A stretch of DNA of 64,000 nucleotides from Sphingomonas parva (ex Maeng et al. 2020) (GTDB taxonomy: Bacteria; Pseudomonadota; Alphaproteobacteria; Sphingomonadales; Sphingomonadaceae), in contig NZ_SPDV01000011.1 in the NCBI RefSeq assembly GCF_004564275.1, positions 1 to 64,000 of the forward strand. The letters are read 5' to 3'. A program made the translations under genes and the position numbers. Under the pieces are notes generated by a model. The model did not search any database. It was not told where the DNA came from and worked only from the letters and a program-made list of their open reading frames with translations. Every line of letters starts with the position of its first letter. The first letter of the stretch is position 1. Positions 15,517 through 24,773 of the stretch are shown here, piece by piece.

Positions 15517-16375
15517 GGGAGACCTCGCTCGATTTCAGCCATTGCCACAGGAAGTACAATGCGGCCGCGGCGTGGAAGATGCCGCCCGGGATCCACATCA
15601 GCAGGCCGGCGAGCTGCTGGTCCTCGATCGGCGTTAGGCCCTGGGGCGTCATTCCCATCGCCGCATAGCCTTCGTACCACGGGCTCCCCGAGAAGGTCAT
15701 CAGCGCGCCGAGCGCCCCGCCGCCGAGCGACGTGAGGAACAGGCACAGCGACGCGGTTCCATGGCCATGCCGGCCACCGCGGCCGTGGGTCATGGCCCAC
15801 CAGAACAGGAGAGCGCTGAGCAGGAAGGAGAGGTGCTGAGCGACATGCCACGAATCGCGTTCGAGCGCGCGTCCGAACAAGGCGGGCGCATGCCAGCCTG
15901 CCATCACCGCCAGCTGGAGCAGGGTCGCCGCGACCGGATCGGTGAGCCCCCGCCAGACCGGCTTCGCGGCATGAACCGCACGCCCGATGCGGTTGCGCGC
16001 GGCCGCGGGCAAGCCCCACAGGAACACGGCGCCCGGTCGCGCCGCCACGAGCAGCAACGCCGCCGGCAGCATGATCAGTTCATGCTCGATCATGTGCATC
16101 GTGAAGCTCGCCTCGCCCGCCTCATGAAGCGGCGAGACCAAAGCGGCCGCAAGCGTGGCCCAGCCCGCCGCGAACAGCAGAGCCGCGCGACCGAGGGCGG
16201 TGCGGCCATACTCCGAACGCCGCCGGAGGCGCAGCCAGCCCCAACCGTAGAGCGATGCGGATGCGAGCAGCGGAACGACGATCCAGGGCGCGAGCGTCCA
16301 GCCGCCGTGCGTCTCCCCGGCGTGGGCAAGCGCCGGCGAGGAGAGAAAGAGCAGGAGAAGGGCGGCGGCCCTCAT
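15500..16375 (-). CDS. CtaG-type (caa3_CtaG family) oxidase assembly membrane protein
   Basis: The 291-residue protein has a signal-like start and about seven membrane spans, with conserved-looking His in MHMIEHELIMLP, WHAPALF and SWHVAQHLSFLLSALLFWW. This is the caa3_CtaG family, unrelated to Cox11, found with caa3 oxidases and implicated in copper delivery or assembly. It starts by ATGA overlap with the preceding small membrane protein. Its presence inside a cluster with subunits I-III argues that the oxidase is assembled independently of the housekeeping set at 50-57 kb. Confidence 0.82.
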   Translation of the reverse strand: MRAAALLLLFLSSPALAHAGETHGGWTLAPWIVVPLLASASLYGWGWLRLRRRSEYGRTALGRAALLFAAGWATLAAALVSPLHEAGEASFTMHMIEHELIMLPAALLLVAARPGAVFLWGLPAAARNRIGRAVHAAKPVWRGLTDPVAATLLQLAVMAGWHAPALFGRALERDSWHVAQHLSFLLSALLFWWAMTHGRGGRHGHGTASLCLFLTSLGGGALGALMTFSGSPWYEGYAAMGMTPQGLTPIEDQQLAGLLMWIPGGIFHAAAALYFLWQWLKSSEVSHAFAE

Positions 16376-16701
16376 CCCCAGCACCGGGGCAGCAGCAAGG
16401 CGCCGGTCAACTGCAGCACGATCGCGAAGGCGAACAGCCCCGAGGCGCCGAGCCCGAGCATGGCGGCGAAACGATGTCCATCCGGAGCCCCGTGGCGCCA
16501 CACTCGCCAGGACAAGGCAAAGCCGGTGCCGATCAGCAGCAGCGCGAGGAGAGCGATCAGCAGGAGCGGGACCGCACCGGTCGCGCCGCATCTGGTGAAG
16601 GCGAGCTGGCTCCCGAGCTCGTGCCAGCCGAACCAGGCGAAGCCGCCGACGGCGAGCGCGCCCCATGACAGGGCCAGGGTCTTGCGGGCGCTCCGGCTCA
16701 T
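16372..16701 (-). CDS. Small three-span membrane protein of the caa3 operon
   Basis: The 109-residue product has three hydrophobic stretches (TLALSWGALAVGGFAWFGW, VPLLLIALLALLLIGTGFAL, GLGASGLFAFAIVLQLTGAL) and a pair of lone Cys. I do not recognise a named family. It sits between subunit III and CtaG with ATGA overlaps on both sides, so it is co-made with the oxidase. A subunit IV-like or assembly role is inferred only from context. Confidence 0.7.
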   Translation of the reverse strand: MSRSARKTLALSWGALAVGGFAWFGWHELGSQLAFTRCGATGAVPLLLIALLALLLIGTGFALSWRVWRHGAPDGHRFAAMLGLGASGLFAFAIVLQLTGALLLPRCWG

Positions 16702-17315
16702 GCCGCCCACCTCGGCACCCAGTAGATCAGCACGTAGAGCGGCAGCCAGGTCAGCCAGACGAACCGCCAGTACATGGCATTCTCGGCGACGTCGACGTAG
16801 CGCCGGCTCTCCGCCGCGTGGCGGGTGAACATCAGCGCCGCCAGCACCACGGAGTCTCCGAAATCGGTGACGAAGTGGGTCGCGTGGAGGAACAGCAGGG
16901 CCCAGATGATCGAGCCGTAGGCATTGTCCGTCCACCAGACGTTGAGCAGCAGAAACTCCCAGGCGCGCAGCGCTCCCAGGACGAGGCAGATCGCGAGCAG
17001 GATCAGCATGTAGCGGTGAACGGCGCGCAGGTCCTTTTTCTCGGCTGCCCGCTTGACCAGCGTGTTGGGGATTTCGCTGAGCAGGATCACGATCGTGAAC
17101 AGGGTGCCTGCGAGCAGGCTGGGCGGCTCGAAGCGGCTCGGCGGCCAGCCCTGCTCGTTGCCCATCAGGAAGAAATAGCTGGCGATCGCGAAGGCGAAAC
17201 CCGCGCCTTCGATCATGAAGAAGGCGACGACCCCCCACCAGGTGAGGCTCCGATGCCCATAAGCATGGGTGGGGAGCTCGGCGAGATCGCCGGAAAATTT
17301 GACGGGGACGCTCAT
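16698..17315 (-). CDS. ctaE: Cytochrome c oxidase subunit III (caa3-type cluster)
   Basis: The 205-residue protein has about five membrane spans and conserved subunit III landmarks: WWGVVAFFMIEGAGFAFAIASYFFL, the Glu of WEFLLLNVWW, and HATHFVTDFGD with the typical His. It is shorter than the housekeeping subunit III (271 residues), as usual for the 5-span form. ATGA overlaps link it to subunit I upstream and to the small membrane protein downstream. Confidence 0.88.
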   Translation of the reverse strand: MSVPVKFSGDLAELPTHAYGHRSLTWWGVVAFFMIEGAGFAFAIASYFFLMGNEQGWPPSRFEPPSLLAGTLFTIVILLSEIPNTLVKRAAEKKDLRAVHRYMLILLAICLVLGALRAWEFLLLNVWWTDNAYGSIIWALLFLHATHFVTDFGDSVVLAALMFTRHAAESRRYVDVAENAMYWRFVWLTWLPLYVLIYWVPRWAA

Positions 17316-19237
17316 TCCGCCACGGGCTCCGGTGTCGGCGCCACCTTCGGCCAGAACCAGAAGGTGAGCGCGGCGGCGACCGGGACGGCGCCGATCACGA
17401 CTGCCCACGGCGTGAAGATCGACGCCACGAAGGTCCCGCCGGTCGCCGCCGCCGCGACCAGCGGCCAGATGGTGGGCTCCGGCGAAGGCTCGCGAAGATC
17501 CGGCTTCGCCTCCATCACCGTGGTGAGAAGCAGCTCCCGGTCGTCGACGCGCAGGCCGGTCATGACCGGAAGATGGTGGCGGTTGTCCCACAATGGCGAA
17601 GCGCTGCTCACCACCGGAATATGGGCGAAATTGTACGGCGGCGGCGGCGAGCTCGTCGCCCATTCGAGTCCGGCGGCGTCCCAGGGATTGGGACCCGAGA
17701 CCCGGCCGCGCGCGATCGAGACGGCGGCGTTGACCAGGAACAGCAGCACCCCGGTGGCGAGCACGAACGCCCCGGCGGTCGAGAGGAGGTTGAGCTGGTC
17801 CCAGCCCATGCCGACCGGATAGGTGTAGACCCGCCGCGGCATGCCCATCACGCCTGTCCAGTGCATCGGCGCGAACGTGAGGTGAAAGCCGACGAAGGTG
17901 ATCCAGAAGCTCAGCCTGCCGAGCCCATCCCCCATCATCCGGCCGGTGAACTTCGGGAACCAGTAAGCGAAGGCGCCGAGCAGCGGGAAGACGGCGCCGC
18001 CGATCAGCACGTAATGGAAATGGGCGACCACGAAATAGGTGTCGTGGAGCTGCAGGTCGAGCGGCACGCTCGCGAGCATCACCCCGGTAATGCCGCCGAG
18101 CACGAACGTGACGATGAACCCGACCACCCACAGCATCGGTACCTCGAAGCGTGGACGCCCGCTCCACATCGTCGCGATCCAGCAGAAGATCTGGATGCCG
18201 GACGGGATCGCCACGGCCATGCTGGCGGCGGTGAAGAAGGAATAGCCGAGCCGGGGCAGGCCGGTGGCGAACATGTGGTGGACCCAGAGACCGAAGGCGA
18301 GGAGGCCGATCGCCACCACCGCGAGCACCACGGCGGGGTAGGCGAAGACGGGCCGGCGGCTGAACGTGGCGACGATCTCCGACACGAAGCCGGCGCCCGG
18401 CAGGAAGATGATATAGACCTCCGGGTGACCGAAGAACCAGAAGAGGTGCTGCCAGAGCAGGGCGTCGCCATGCTCGAACGGGTTGAAGAAATGGGTGCCG
18501 ACCAACCGGTCGCTGAGCAGGAAACCCGAGGCAAGGGTCACCGCCGGCATCGAGAAGATCACCATCAGCGAGACGACCAGCGACACCCAGACGAACACCG
18601 GCATCCGCGCCAGGGTCATGCCTGGTGCGCGCTGCTTGAGGATCGTGGCGACGATCTCGACCGAGATGCAAAGCGCCGCGACCTCGGTGAAGGTGACCAT
18701 CTGCGCCCAGACGTCGGCCCGCTTGCCGGTGCCGTATTCGGGACCGGCGAGCGGCGGGTAGGCGAACCAGCCGACGTCAGGGCCGACGTTCAGAACGAAG
18801 GCGACCCACAAGAGCAGCCCGCCCGAGAGATACACCCAATAGCTGAACGCGTTGAGCCGCGGGAACGAGATGGCGCGCGTGCCGATCATCAGCGGCACGA
18901 GGAAGACCGACATCGCCTCCATCACCGGCACGGCGAAGAGGAACATCATCGTCGTGCCGTGCATCGTGAAGATCTGGTTGTACCGGTCCGGCCCCATCAG
19001 CGCGTTTTCCGGCTTGGCGAGCTGGAGCCGCATGGCGAGGGCGAGCACGCCGCCCAGTGCCAGGAAGATCAGGGCCGTGACGATGTAGCGCCGCGCGACG
19101 TCCTTGTGATCGACGGTGGTCAGCCAGCCCCAGAAGCCCGGCTCCCGCCGCCACGTCGCCTCCAGCCGCGCGTGCAGCGCCACGCCCTGCAGCATCTCGC
19201 CGTCCCTCGGCAGATCCTTGCCGCTCAGCACGGTCAT
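17312..19237 (-). CDS. ctaD: Cytochrome c oxidase subunit I (caa3-type)
   Basis: The 641-residue haem-copper oxidase subunit I shows all key motifs: haem a ligand in FTMHGTTMMFLFAVP, the CuB/crosslinked Tyr motif [27 protein letters not shown], and [15 protein letters not shown] with the haem a3 and haem a His. The crosslinked Tyr in HPEVY makes it A-type. The extra C-terminal 80 residues include two further hydrophobic stretches. It overlaps subunit II and III genes as ATGA. Clearly different from the 553-residue subunit I at 51,774. Confidence 0.93.
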   Translation of the reverse strand: MTVLSGKDLPRDGEMLQGVALHARLEATWRREPGFWGWLTTVDHKDVARRYIVTALIFLALGGVLALAMRLQLAKPENALMGPDRYNQIFTMHGTTMMFLFAVPVMEAMSVFLVPLMIGTRAISFPRLNAFSYWVYLSGGLLLWVAFVLNVGPDVGWFAYPPLAGPEYGTGKRADVWAQMVTFTEVAALCISVEIVATILKQRAPGMTLARMPVFVWVSLVVSLMVIFSMPAVTLASGFLLSDRLVGTHFFNPFEHGDALLWQHLFWFFGHPEVYIIFLPGAGFVSEIVATFSRRPVFAYPAVVLAVVAIGLLAFGLWVHHMFATGLPRLGYSFFTAASMAVAIPSGIQIFCWIATMWSGRPRFEVPMLWVVGFIVTFVLGGITGVMLASVPLDLQLHDTYFVVAHFHYVLIGGAVFPLLGAFAYWFPKFTGRMMGDGLGRLSFWITFVGFHLTFAPMHWTGVMGMPRRVYTYPVGMGWDQLNLLSTAGAFVLATGVLLFLVNAAVSIARGRVSGPNPWDAAGLEWATSSPPPPYNFAHIPVVSSASPLWDNRHHLPVMTGLRVDDRELLLTTVMEAKPDLREPSPEPTIWPLVAAAATGGTFVASIFTPWAVVIGAVPVAAALTFWFWPKVAPTPEPVAE

Positions 19238-20259
19238 TTCAGCGACTCCAGATAGGCGGCGACGGCGTGGAGCTCGTCCGCTTCAAGCCCGATGTACGGC
19301 ATCGCATTGCCCGGCTTCGGACCCTGCGGATCGGCAATCCAAGCGTAGATATGGCCGCGCGACATCGGCAGCGTCCCCGCCGCGATCGACCTGCGGCTGG
19401 CGAAATGGGTGAGATCTGGCGCGACCTGACCCGAGGCGGGAGTTCCCGCGATGGCGTGGCACGTGCTGCACTCTCGGGTGGTGAAATAGTCGTAGCCCGC
19501 CCGGGTCAGGGCATTGGTCGGCGGCACCGCGGGCGCGGCATTGTGCGCGCGCCAGCGTTCGAAGGCCTCGCGCGGCTCAACCGTCACATCGAGCGCCATG
19601 TGCGCATGCTGCATGCCGCAGAATTCGGCGCATTGACCGCGATAGACACCGGTCTTGCGCGGAATCAGCATCAGATCGGTGATCCGACCCGGAATGAGGT
19701 CCTGCTTGCCGGCGAGGTTCGGCACCCAGAAGCTGTGAATGACGTCGTTGGATTTCAGCGTCACGTGCGCCGGGACGCCGGCCGGGAGGTGGAGCTCGTT
19801 CGCGGTGCGCACGTCCCGCGACGGATCGCGGAAGTGATAGCGAACGTCCCACCACCATTGATTGGCGACGATCTCGATCCGCAAGGCCGAGGCGGGATCG
19901 GGAAGCGCACGCGCCATCGATCGGTCGGTGAGATGGCTGGCGAGGGTCAGGCCGAACAATCCGATCGCCACGGCGGCGATCCAGACGATGAGACCGGTCT
20001 TGAGCGGCCGCTCAGTCCCCGATCCTTCGGGATCCTCGATGCCGTCCGCCCGCCGACCGCGGCGGCGGAGCGCCGCCGCGCCCAGGAACGCCGCAACGAC
20101 CGCGGCGAACAGCAAGGTTGCGACCAGGAAGATGCCGAACAGATCGGCGATGGCGGCGCCGCCCTGTCCATCGCGCCCGCCGACCGACTGGATGCCGTCG
20201 ACGCTGCATGCGCTCCCGACGAGGAGCAAGGGAAGAAGGGGGAGGAGGCGCCGTCGCAT
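19234..20259 (-). CDS. ctaC: Cytochrome c oxidase subunit II with fused haem-c domain (caa3-type)
   Basis: The 341-residue protein starts with a lipoprotein-like signal (LLPLLLVGSACS), has two membrane spans, a cupredoxin domain with the CuA motif GQCAEFCGMQHAHM, and a C-terminal cytochrome c domain with CSTCHAIAGTP and distal Met in NAMPYIG. The fused haem c defines the caa3 type and lets the oxidase take electrons directly from small cytochromes. The ATG overlaps the stop of the preceding cytochrome gene (TGATG). Confidence 0.92.
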   Translation of the reverse strand: MRRRLLPLLPLLLVGSACSVDGIQSVGGRDGQGGAAIADLFGIFLVATLLFAAVVAAFLGAAALRRRGRRADGIEDPEGSGTERPLKTGLIVWIAAVAIGLFGLTLASHLTDRSMARALPDPASALRIEIVANQWWWDVRYHFRDPSRDVRTANELHLPAGVPAHVTLKSNDVIHSFWVPNLAGKQDLIPGRITDLMLIPRKTGVYRGQCAEFCGMQHAHMALDVTVEPREAFERWRAHNAAPAVPPTNALTRAGYDYFTTRECSTCHAIAGTPASGQVAPDLTHFASRRSIAAGTLPMSRGHIYAWIADPQGPKPGNAMPYIGLEADELHAVAAYLESLK

Positions 20260-20801
20260 CAATCCTTCTCCGCCGAAGGCAGGGTCGTGTTGCTCTCCGA
20301 CTGCTGCGGCCGGCGCTCTTCCAGCGTCTGCGGCTCGGCATTGCTGATGTCGTCGCTTCGCCCGGGTAGGACGTCCTGCCGCGGCTGCGCGGAGAGGGAG
20401 CGGACGAAGGCGGCGAGCTGCCAGGCCTGCTGCTCGGTGATCCGGCCTTCGAACGCCGGCATGCCGTTCGGACGGCCCTTGAGGATGGTCTGGACGATAT
20501 CCTCCATCCTCCCGCCGTAGCGCCACTCGTCGTCGGACAGCGGCGGACCCATGCCGCCGCCGCCGGCGAGCGCATGGCAGCCGCTGCAGTTCATCCAGGA
20601 ATAGTAACGCTGACCCTGGGAGATGTGGAAACTGCTGTTCTCATACTCCTTCGCACGCGGATCGCTCGAGGCGAGCGAAATGGTCTCCGGCTTCGGCTGG
20701 CGCGACGTGTCCCGCTCTTCGCGGTCGCAGGCACCGAGCGCCAGGAGCGCTGCGCCCGCGAGGCCGATGCGCGCCAACTTATTGGGGGAGCGCGAAGACA
20801 T
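20259..20801 (-). CDS. Lipoprotein-like cytochrome c next to the PQQ dehydrogenase
   Basis: The 180-residue protein has a lipobox-like LLALGAC at residues 18-24, so it is probably lipid-anchored. It has one haem motif CSGCHALAGGGGMGPPL and a distal Met in PNGMPAFEGRI. Coming directly after the dehydrogenase gene, it is the best candidate for its electron acceptor (the XoxG/cL role), though its sequence is not a clear XoxG. Its ATG at 20801, behind GGAG, overlaps the end of the dehydrogenase gene by 23 bases. Confidence 0.85.
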   Translation of the reverse strand: MSSRSPNKLARIGLAGAALLALGACDREERDTSRQPKPETISLASSDPRAKEYENSSFHISQGQRYYSWMNCSGCHALAGGGGMGPPLSDDEWRYGGRMEDIVQTILKGRPNGMPAFEGRITEQQAWQLAAFVRSLSAQPRQDVLPGRSDDISNAEPQTLEERRPQQSESNTTLPSAEKD

Positions 20802-22593
20802 AGAGTCTCCCTCCCGCCTTGGTCTTCCCCGGCAGGTCGCGCATCGCGTTGACGAAGCCGAGCGCGCTGGTCGGATCACCCGGATCGAGCTGCCCCGAGA
20901 CGATCGCGCCCGCCCAGCCCCCGACGCCGGAAAGGATCGCGACATATTGCCGCCCGTCTGGGCCGCGATAGGTGATCGGCTGACCGATGATCCCGCTCTC
21001 CAGCTGTTCCTGCCAGAGCAGCTTGCCCGTGCGCCCGTCCACCGCCTTGAAGCGTCCGTCCATGGTTCCGTAGAAGACGAGGTCCCCGGCCGTAGCGAGC
21101 GCACCGGACCACAGCGGCAGATCCTCCCTGATCTCCCACGCGGCCTTGCGCCGGACCGGGTCCCAGGCGGTGAGCACGCCGCGGTGGCCGCCCGGCCCCG
21201 CGTACATCTTCACCTCGGCCCCGAGATAGGGTGTGCCGGCGATGTAGTTCGCCTCGATCACGCCCATGTCCATGCACAGATTGAGATGGGGCACGTAGAG
21301 CAGACCGGTGCGCGGGCTGAAGGCGGAGGGATTCCAGTCCTTGGCGCCGGGTGCTGCGGGGCAGATGTTGCGGGTGACGCGGCCTTCCTGCGGCACCTTC
21401 TCCTCTACGGGGATCAGCCGGCCGGTCTTCAGGTCCACGCCCTTCGCGCTGTTGATGAAGCCGTAGGGATCGGCCGAGAGCACCTGCCCGGTGCCGCGGT
21501 CGATGACGTACATATAGCCGTTCCGGCCCGGGCGGACGAGCACCTGACGCATTCGCCCGCCGACCGGCATGTCGAGCAGGATGCTCTCGTTGATGTCGTC
21601 ATGATCGAAATGGTCGTGCGGCGAGGATTGATAGAACCAGCGCGCCTGGCCCGTCGCGATGTCGCGGGCGAAGACCCCCGACGTCCATTTGTTGTCGCCC
21701 GGCCGCTGGTGCGGATTCCAGGGGCCCGCATTGCCGGTGCCCTGAAACAGCGTCCTGGTCGCCGGATCGTAGCTGATCCAGCCCCAGGTGGTGCCACCCC
21801 CGGTCTTCCAGGCCTCCGGGGGCCATGACTTGACGCCCAGATCCTTGCCGCGATCCATCGCGTAGAAGGGTTTGAACTGCGGCCCGATCAGCACATCCGC
21901 GTCCGGGCCGGTGCTGTAGGCACGCCAGGCGAGCTTGCCCGAGGCCGCGTCGAGCGCGGTCAGCCAGCCGCGCACGCCGAATTCGCCGCCCGAATTGCCG
22001 ACCAGCACCTTCCCCTCGGCCACGAGCGGAGCCATCGTGACCGTCTCGCCCTTGTTGATGTCGGCGACGGAGGTCCGCCAGACCTGGTGGCCGTTGCTGG
22101 CGCGGATGGCGAAGACGTCGCCGTCCAGCGTCGCGAAGTAGATGTTGCCATTGGAATAGGTGCCGCCGCGATTGACCACGTCGCAGCAGGCGACGCCTTG
22201 CGACGCCGGTTTCGGTCGGGGCCTGAACACCCAGACGAGCCGTCCGCCGCGGGCAAGGTCCAGCGCCCAGACGTGATTGGGATAGGGAGTGATGATGTAC
22301 ATCATCGACCCGACGACGAGCGGAGCGGCTTCGTGCCCGCGCCGGTTCTGCGTATCGAAGGAGAAAGCCAGCTTCAGTCGTGAGACGTTCGCGCGGTTTA
22401 TCTCGCCGAGCGCGCTGAACCGCGTGCTCGCGTAATCCTTGGCGGCCATCGTCCACTGGCCGTCGTCGGGCGGCGAGGCTGCGGCCGGCGCGCGCGCGCC
22501 ATTCCCCTGGCCGACGGCCTGAGACCCGGGACAGGCAAGCAGCAAGAATGCGAGCAGCGCGACCTTCGAACGGATCACGAGCGCGTGACGCAT
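20779..22593 (-). CDS. PQQ-dependent alcohol dehydrogenase with lanthanide-type Asp
   Basis: The 604-residue secreted quinoprotein (signal KVALLAFLLLACPGSQA) has the eight-blade propeller with Trp-docking repeats such as LDAASGKLAWRAYS and VDGRTGKLLWQEQL. It also has the adjacent-Cys pair C136/C137 (GVACCDVVNRG) that caps PQQ. In SPHDHFDHDDINE the catalytic Asp (D330) is followed two residues later by D332, the extra Asp that marks lanthanide-dependent enzymes (XoxF, ExaF/PedH) and is Ala in MxaF. It should oxidise methanol or a larger alcohol in the periplasm. GGGGAGAG precedes the ATG. It is the first gene of a ten-gene operon. Confidence 0.87.
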   Translation of the reverse strand: MRHALVIRSKVALLAFLLLACPGSQAVGQGNGARAPAAASPPDDGQWTMAAKDYASTRFSALGEINRANVSRLKLAFSFDTQNRRGHEAAPLVVGSMMYIITPYPNHVWALDLARGGRLVWVFRPRPKPASQGVACCDVVNRGGTYSNGNIYFATLDGDVFAIRASNGHQVWRTSVADINKGETVTMAPLVAEGKVLVGNSGGEFGVRGWLTALDAASGKLAWRAYSTGPDADVLIGPQFKPFYAMDRGKDLGVKSWPPEAWKTGGGTTWGWISYDPATRTLFQGTGNAGPWNPHQRPGDNKWTSGVFARDIATGQARWFYQSSPHDHFDHDDINESILLDMPVGGRMRQVLVRPGRNGYMYVIDRGTGQVLSADPYGFINSAKGVDLKTGRLIPVEEKVPQEGRVTRNICPAAPGAKDWNPSAFSPRTGLLYVPHLNLCMDMGVIEANYIAGTPYLGAEVKMYAGPGGHRGVLTAWDPVRRKAAWEIREDLPLWSGALATAGDLVFYGTMDGRFKAVDGRTGKLLWQEQLESGIIGQPITYRGPDGRQYVAILSGVGGWAGAIVSGQLDPGDPTSALGFVNAMRDLPGKTKAGGRLYVFALPQ

Positions 22594-22769
22594 CCACTCT
22601 CCCCTGTTTTTCTTTGTTCCTACCCTCTCGCGATCGTCCGTCAATTGATCTGGATCAGCCCGCAGCGCCGATGGAAGAACGTTTCGGCTTGCGCATCATC
22701 GCGTGGCGAGTCAGCTATCGATACGTCGCGACCGGCGGGTGCCGCTCGACATCAGATGGAGGTGAGCAA

Positions 22770-23033
22770 ATGAAGCGTCTTGCTGGTGCAATCGCAATGT
22801 CCTCCCTGCTCCTGCTCGCCGCGTGCGAGGGGCAGGCGGACGAGAATCTCGCTGCCGCCGCCGAGAACGGCGCCGCCGCCGTCGGCGAGACGATCGAGGA
22901 GGGCGCCGGAGAAGCGGGCAACGCCCTCGACAAGGCCGGAGACGTGATCAGCAACCAGGCAGCCAAGATCGAGAATGGCGTCGATATCGACGTCGATCTC
23001 AACACCGGCAACGCGGCCTCGAACACGCAGTAA
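22770..23033 (+). CDS. Small secreted lipoprotein, hypothetical
   Basis: The 87-residue product has a classical lipoprotein signal with lipobox LLLAAC (Cys at about residue 19). A short, Ala/Glu/Asn-rich acidic region follows with helix-like heptads (AAAENGAAAVGETIEEGAGEAGNALDKAGD), reminiscent of entericidin or YtxH-like small lipoproteins. AGGTGAG precedes the ATG. Function unknown; probably an envelope stress protein. Confidence 0.7.
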   Translation: MKRLAGAIAMSSLLLLAACEGQADENLAAAAENGAAAVGETIEEGAGEAGNALDKAGDVISNQAAKIENGVDIDVDLNTGNAASNTQ

Positions 23034-23200
23034 GCCAGCCTGGCTTCGCGGGGCGCACGCCTCTCGCAGCCTGACGAACACGTTGCGCGCGCTCGCCCTG
23101 TGGCGGGCGCGCGTTGCTTTGCGTCCCGCAACGTCTTGCTGCCCGCTGGAACCGCGCCGCGGCTGGAGGATTGGCCGTTCAGCTGAAGAGGAGGCTGAGC

Positions 23201-24727
23201 ATGAACGTTGCGGATGAACGGAGCATCTCGTGCTGGATGGATCGGGTCCCAGTAGTCGAGGCGCCCCCGCTCGCCGCAGATGCGCGATGCGACGTGGTGG
23301 TGATCGGCTCCGGCATCGCCGGCCTCTCGACCGCTTATGAGCTGAGCCGCTCCGGCCGTTCGGTGATCGTCATCGACCGCGGCACGATCGGCGGCGGGAT
23401 GACGGCCCGGACGACCGCCCATCTCGCCACCGAGCTCGACGATTTCTATTCCGAGCTGATCCGCGTCCGCGGCGAGGACGAGGCCCGAATCTACCACGAT
23501 AGCCAGGTCGCGGCGGTGAACAGGATCGAGGCGATCTGCCGGGACGAGAAACTCGACGCCGATTTCGCCCGCGTCGACGGCTATCTCTTTCCGGCGGAGG
23601 AGGACCATCGGCGCGACCTCGAGGAGGAATTCGACGCCTGCCGCAAGATTGGCGTCGAGGTGGAGTGGGTCGAGCGGGCGCCGGTTCCCGGCTACGACAC
23701 GGGCCGCGCGCTTCGCTTCCCCAACCAGGGACGCTTCCATCCCACCAAATACCTGGCCGGCCTGGCGCAGGCGATCATCCGGCACGGCGGCCGGCTTCAT
23801 GCCGACACCGCCTATGTCTCCGACAACGAGGACGAGAACGGCGTGGAGATCACGGTCGAGGCCGGCCACGTGATCCGGGCCGGCGCCGCCGTCTTCGCCA
23901 CCAACTCCCCGGTCAATGACAAGGTCGCGATCCACACCAAGCAGGCGCCCGACCGGACCTACGCGATCGCCGGCCGGGTGCCGAAGGGATCGGTGCCCGA
24001 TGCGCTCGTCTGGGACACATACGACGCTTATCACTACGTTCGCATCCAGCCGCTCGGCGAGGCTGAGGATCTGCTGATCGTCGGCGGCGAGGATCATCGC
24101 TCCGGCGAGGCCGAGGACATGGACCAGCGACTCGACGCATTGGAGCGATGGACTGGCGAGCGCTATCCCAGCTTCACCCGGGCCGAGTACCGCTGGTCGG
24201 GCCAGGTGCTCGAGCCGATCGATTTCATGCCCTTCTCCGGGCGCAATCCGGGGAGCCGCAACATCTATATCCATAGCGGCGATTCCGGCCAGGGAATCAC
24301 CAACGGCGTCGCCGGCAGTCTCACCATCTTCCCGCTGATCATTGGCGAGGACAGCCGGTTCGCTCCGGTGCTCGATCCCGCAAGGAAGTCGCTCACGTCG
24401 ACCTCCTCATTGGGCGAATTCGTGCGTGGCCAGGCCGGCGTGATGAAGAACATGGCCGAGCATCTCGGCCCGTCGGAGGTCGCTTCCGAGGACGAGATCG
24501 CCCCTGGCGAAGGCGCGATCATTCGCGAGGGCCTGGCGAAGCTCGCCTGCTATCGCGCGGAGGACGGAAGCATCGTGCGGCGTTCGGCAGTCTGCACCCA
24601 CGCCGGGTGCATCGTTCACTGGAACGGGTTCGAGAAATGCTGGGATTGCCCATGCCACGGGTCGCAGTTCGCGCCCGACGGGGAGGTCCTGAACGGTCCC
24701 GCGGTGAAGCCGCTGGCGGAGGCGTGA
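23201..24727 (+). CDS. FAD-dependent oxidoreductase with C-terminal Rieske domain
   Basis: The 508-residue fusion has a DadA/GlpD-like FAD domain (GSGIAGLSTAYELSRSGRSVIVID at about residues 33-56; MTARTTAHL) and a C-terminal Rieske ferredoxin domain with both cluster motifs, CTHAGC and CPCHGSQF. Such proteins are predicted to oxidise an amine or hydroxyl compound and pass electrons to the 2Fe-2S centre; the substrate is unknown. AGGAGG 8 bases ahead of the ATG fixes the start. It is monocistronic, closed by a hairpin at 24734-24765. Confidence 0.85.
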   Translation: MNVADERSISCWMDRVPVVEAPPLAADARCDVVVIGSGIAGLSTAYELSRSGRSVIVIDRGTIGGGMTARTTAHLATELDDFYSELIRVRGEDEARIYHDSQVAAVNRIEAICRDEKLDADFARVDGYLFPAEEDHRRDLEEEFDACRKIGVEVEWVERAPVPGYDTGRALRFPNQGRFHPTKYLAGLAQAIIRHGGRLHADTAYVSDNEDENGVEITVEAGHVIRAGAAVFATNSPVNDKVAIHTKQAPDRTYAIAGRVPKGSVPDALVWDTYDAYHYVRIQPLGEAEDLLIVGGEDHRSGEAEDMDQRLDALERWTGERYPSFTRAEYRWSGQVLEPIDFMPFSGRNPGSRNIYIHSGDSGQGITNGVAGSLTIFPLIIGEDSRFAPVLDPARKSLTSTSSLGEFVRGQAGVMKNMAEHLGPSEVASEDEIAPGEGAIIREGLAKLACYRAEDGSIVRRSAVCTHAGCIVHWNGFEKCWDCPCHGSQFAPDGEVLNGPAVKPLAEA

Positions 24728-24733
24728 GAGAGG

Positions 24734-24765
24734 CCGGACGCGCTCCGCACAGGGAGCGCGTCCGG
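24734..24765. terminator. Long hairpin between convergent genes
   Basis: CCGGACGCGCTCC (24734-24746) and GGAGCGCGTCCGG (24753-24765) pair perfectly over 13 bp with a 6-base loop, between the stops of the Rieske oxidoreductase and the DUF2383 gene. No T run follows on either strand. Confidence 0.5.
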
Positions 24766-24773
24766 GAGGAAGG

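Noticed and set aside
17573-19255. 560-residue plus-strand open frame
   Set aside because: It lies antisense to ctaD, has the Glu/Arg/His-rich composition typical of shadow frames in GC-rich DNA, and no recognisable domain.
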